64,000 nt of DNA, taken from NCBI GenBank assembly GCA_035529315.1, contig DATKWZ010000034.1:1-64000 (forward strand). Reading direction: 5' to 3'. Below the pieces are notes generated by a model. That model did no database searches and was not told where the DNA came from. It saw nothing but the letters and a program-made list of their open reading frames with translations. Source of the DNA: Anaerolineae bacterium (GTDB lineage: Bacteria; Desulfobacterota; Desulfobacteria; Desulfobacterales; ETH-SRB1). The position numbers were made by a program, and so were the translations under genes. Shown here piece by piece: positions 63,553-64,000 of the stretch (the stretch's first letter is position 1; every line of letters begins with the position of its first letter).

Positions 63553-64000
63553 ATGGCAAAATCTATATCTCAAGAGACCGTTAATCAAATGGTTGCGCAA
63601 TGGACATCTCCTCGTCCTGAAGGTTATCGGTTTAAAATTTATAAAGATACCTCGGATTTTTTCCGTGTCAAATATGGGGATGTAGTCGTTCTTAATGAAA
63701 AGCCATTTCTAATTTTGCATAATACAAAGGAAGGACGTTTCGGGCTTGATGATGAGGAAAAATTCTGGGTGAAGAGATCTATTGACCTGACTGATGGGTG
63801 CAGGAAGATCATAAAGCTTGTTTTTCATGAAAAGTTTACGGCTAATATAGCAGGCATTCCGTTCGAGTGCTTTAGAAGCCCCAAAAAAGAGGCGCGCATA
63901 TTGAAGCTGGTAGCCGGTCATAAAAATTTCATGCATGGATATGCGGTAGAGGATGAAAAGGGGAATATTGTTAGAGTATTAGACATAGTTAATGGGAAAA
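63553..64000 (+). CDS. Protein of unknown function, cut by the right edge
   Basis: The frame is open from ATG 63553 to the window end (149 codons seen, no stop). The product starts MAKSISQETVNQMVAQWTS and is soluble and mixed charge, with segments such as KVFHEK-like KLVFHEKFTANIAGIPFECF. No family recognised and no signal peptide. It follows the zinc-ribbon gene by 93 bases on the same strand. Confidence 0.7.
   Translation, partial: MAKSISQETVNQMVAQWTSPRPEGYRFKIYKDTSDFFRVKYGDVVVLNEKPFLILHNTKEGRFGLDDEEKFWVKRSIDLTDGCRKIIKLVFHEKFTANIAGIPFECFRSPKKEARILKLVAGHKNFMHGYAVEDEKGNIVRVLDIVNGK

Overview
The window is a chromosomal segment of a low-to-medium GC sulfate-reducing bacterium, most likely a member of the Desulfobacterales (Desulfobacterota). 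The strongest evidence is a complete qrcABCD set (26272-31399), the membrane-bound periplasmic menaquinone reductase of sulfate reducers. Cytochrome c biogenesis genes (resB/ccsA) lie directly upstream. The PhoH / HD-phosphohydrolase / YbeY / PdxJ / Nnr / TsaE / LysC cluster, a NIL-domain ferredoxin and many small palindromic intergenic repeats fit the same group. No rRNA operon, CRISPR array or prophage is visible. One tRNA gene (Ala, GGC anticodon) is present.

Layout. 1-2599: the intI end of a chromosomal integron, with an IntI-type integrase, an attI junction and two complete minus-strand cassettes whose attC boxes match their cassette boundaries exactly. The array continues off the left edge. 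2675-6653: purN, trxA-trxB behind a good sigma-70 promoter, bamD, then a DUF523 gene. That gene carries an in-frame UGA at its conserved SPSC cysteine, followed by a bacterial-type SECIS hairpin, and stays open into rpmB (L28). 6650-11384: ispG-proS-rsh, read leftward. 11385-15522: a repeat-rich gap, a duplicated wHTH-like protein, mltF, a diguanylate cyclase, an unexplained stretch and tRNA-Ala. 15698-23472: zinc-ribbon protein, PpiD-like chaperone, Pit/DUF47 phosphate transport, a Lys-rich DNA-binding protein and a large M16 peptidase. 23860-31564: resB, ccsA, qrcABCD and a 50-residue membrane ORF. 31650-44051: murA, comEC, cvpA and the phoH-to-lysC housekeeping cluster. 44164-48988: a nucleotide-sugar dehydrogenase, then a leftward set of CoA-binding protein, zinc ribbon, NIL-ferredoxin, mnmA and mtaB. 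49251-54178: a YejBEF/Opp-type peptide ABC transporter interrupted by a nested palindromic element. 54207-58424: larE, a TSUP exporter and an ECF sigma / anti-sigma / periplasmic sensor module. 58487-62360: a leftward operon with 4-base overlaps (CDF transporter, B12-type radical SAM, MetE-core protein). 62782-64000: a zinc-ribbon protein and a gene cut by the right edge.

How the genes work together. ResB and CcsA supply haem ligation for periplasmic cytochromes such as QrcA, and Qrc passes electrons from periplasmic cytochrome c3 to menaquinone. IspG feeds isoprenoid (quinone, undecaprenol) synthesis. Thioredoxin and its reductase provide redox power. MnmA and LarE both carry the three-cysteine pattern of [4Fe-4S]-dependent sulfur-transferring PP-loop enzymes, which suits a cell rich in sulfide.

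The two observations most worth following are the probable selenocysteine DUF523 protein joined in frame to ribosomal protein L28, and the integron with its paired operator-like palindromes.
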